This document shows, piece by piece, positions 6,054 through 6,246 of a DNA stretch of 6,246 bases (position 1 is its first letter; each line of letters begins with the position of its first letter). Source of the DNA: DATLCI01 sp046714215. Lineage in GTDB: Bacteria; Acidobacteriota; Terriglobia; Terriglobales; Acidobacteriaceae. Below the pieces are notes generated by a model that saw only the letters and a list, made by a program, of their open reading frames with translations, searched no databases and was not told the DNA's origin. The DNA is taken from positions 1 through 6,246 of the forward strand of contig JBKKBM010000105.1 of NCBI GenBank assembly GCA_046714215.1, read 5' to 3'. The position numbers and the translations under genes were made by a program.

Positions 6054-6246
6054 ATGCAGAACGTACTGATCGTGATCCAGCAAGACGAAGATGAGACGCG
6101 CGACCCGGAAGACCGTCCCACGCACAATCGCGAAGAACTGAAGGAAAAGATGCTCGACAAGACCATCGCCGACTCTTTCCCTACCAGCGATCCGCCTTCG
6201 ACCATGCCTGACCCCAGCGCGGACGATTCCCTGGCCGCAAACCCAG
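6054..6246 (+). CDS. Small acidic protein with SFPxSDPP motif (3' end outside window)
   Basis: An open frame of 64 codons from ATG 6054 to the window edge, with no stop reached; an in-frame TAG at 6036 closes it upstream, so this ATG is the start. It has a good ribosome-binding-like AAGAGG 4 bases upstream, better than those of its neighbours. The product is hydrophilic and rich in Asp, Glu, Pro and Ser, and probably disordered, with no membrane segment or signal peptide. It holds KTIADSFPTSDPPSTMPDP (about 38-56). I recall SFPASDPP-type motifs in many short uncharacterised bacterial proteins; no function is known to me. The first residues (MQNVLIV) echo the start of NtrX (MPNILIV), but the acidic pocket of a receiver is missing. 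That it is a gene is likely; its role is unknown. Confidence 0.65.
   Translation, partial: MQNVLIVIQQDEDETRDPEDRPTHNREELKEKMLDKTIADSFPTSDPPSTMPDPSADDSLAANP

Noticed and set aside
5654..6094. Plus-strand frame (146 aa) opposite the glycosidase N-terminus
   Set aside because: It is antisense to a conserved exported protein with intact motifs and shows no family signature.
5835..6125. Minus-strand frame (96 aa) covering the divergent intergenic region
   Set aside because: It overlaps the signal peptide region of the glycosidase in another frame and crosses the small ORF antisense; it has no domain or supporting start signal.

Overview
This is a GC-rich, gene-dense bacterial chromosomal segment with no mobile elements, CRISPR arrays or RNA genes that I can see. 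The protein sequences, an NtrY/NtrX pair outside the usual proteobacterial ntrBC/trkA/hfq setting, and an ACCACG-type intergenic repeat together suggest an Acidobacteriota-like soil bacterium. That assignment is an inference from style and not proven.

Layout. (1) 1-262: the C-terminal end of an aldehyde dehydrogenase that starts outside the window. (2) 298-1410: a complete L-alanine dehydrogenase (ald), 35 bases downstream and probably co-transcribed with it. (3) 1411-1526: the largest gap, 116 bases, holding short direct repeats, a strong GC-rich hairpin terminator and a perfect TATAAT box. (4) 1527-3773: a membrane histidine kinase of the NtrY family. (5) 3766-5118: its partner, an NtrX-type response regulator with an AAA+ domain, overlapping ntrY by 8 bases. 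(6) 5102-5998, minus strand: an exported phosphodiester glycosidase (NAGPA-domain) protein whose 3' end overlaps ntrX by 17 bases. (7) 5999-6053: a 55-base divergent intergenic region. (8) 6054 to the end: the start of a small acidic protein carrying an SFPxSDPP motif, cut by the window edge.

How they may work together. The aldehyde dehydrogenase and Ald fit an amino-acid catabolic unit: oxidation of a semialdehyde, and deamination of alanine to pyruvate, ammonia and NADH. The ntrYX unit follows a terminator and has its own promoter-like box, so it is probably a separate transcript. NtrY would sense an extracytoplasmic or membrane signal and phosphorylate Asp52 of NtrX. The link to the exported glycosidase is only by position.

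Main points of interest: an Ala in place of the key Thr of the sigma54-contact loop of NtrX (GSFAGA for GAFTGA), a possibly leaderless GTG start for ntrY, the overlapping convergent ntrX/glycosidase ends with a hairpin inside, and the small SFPTSDPP protein whose first 21 bases closely match the start of ntrX. I did not find a clearly new multi-gene system here.
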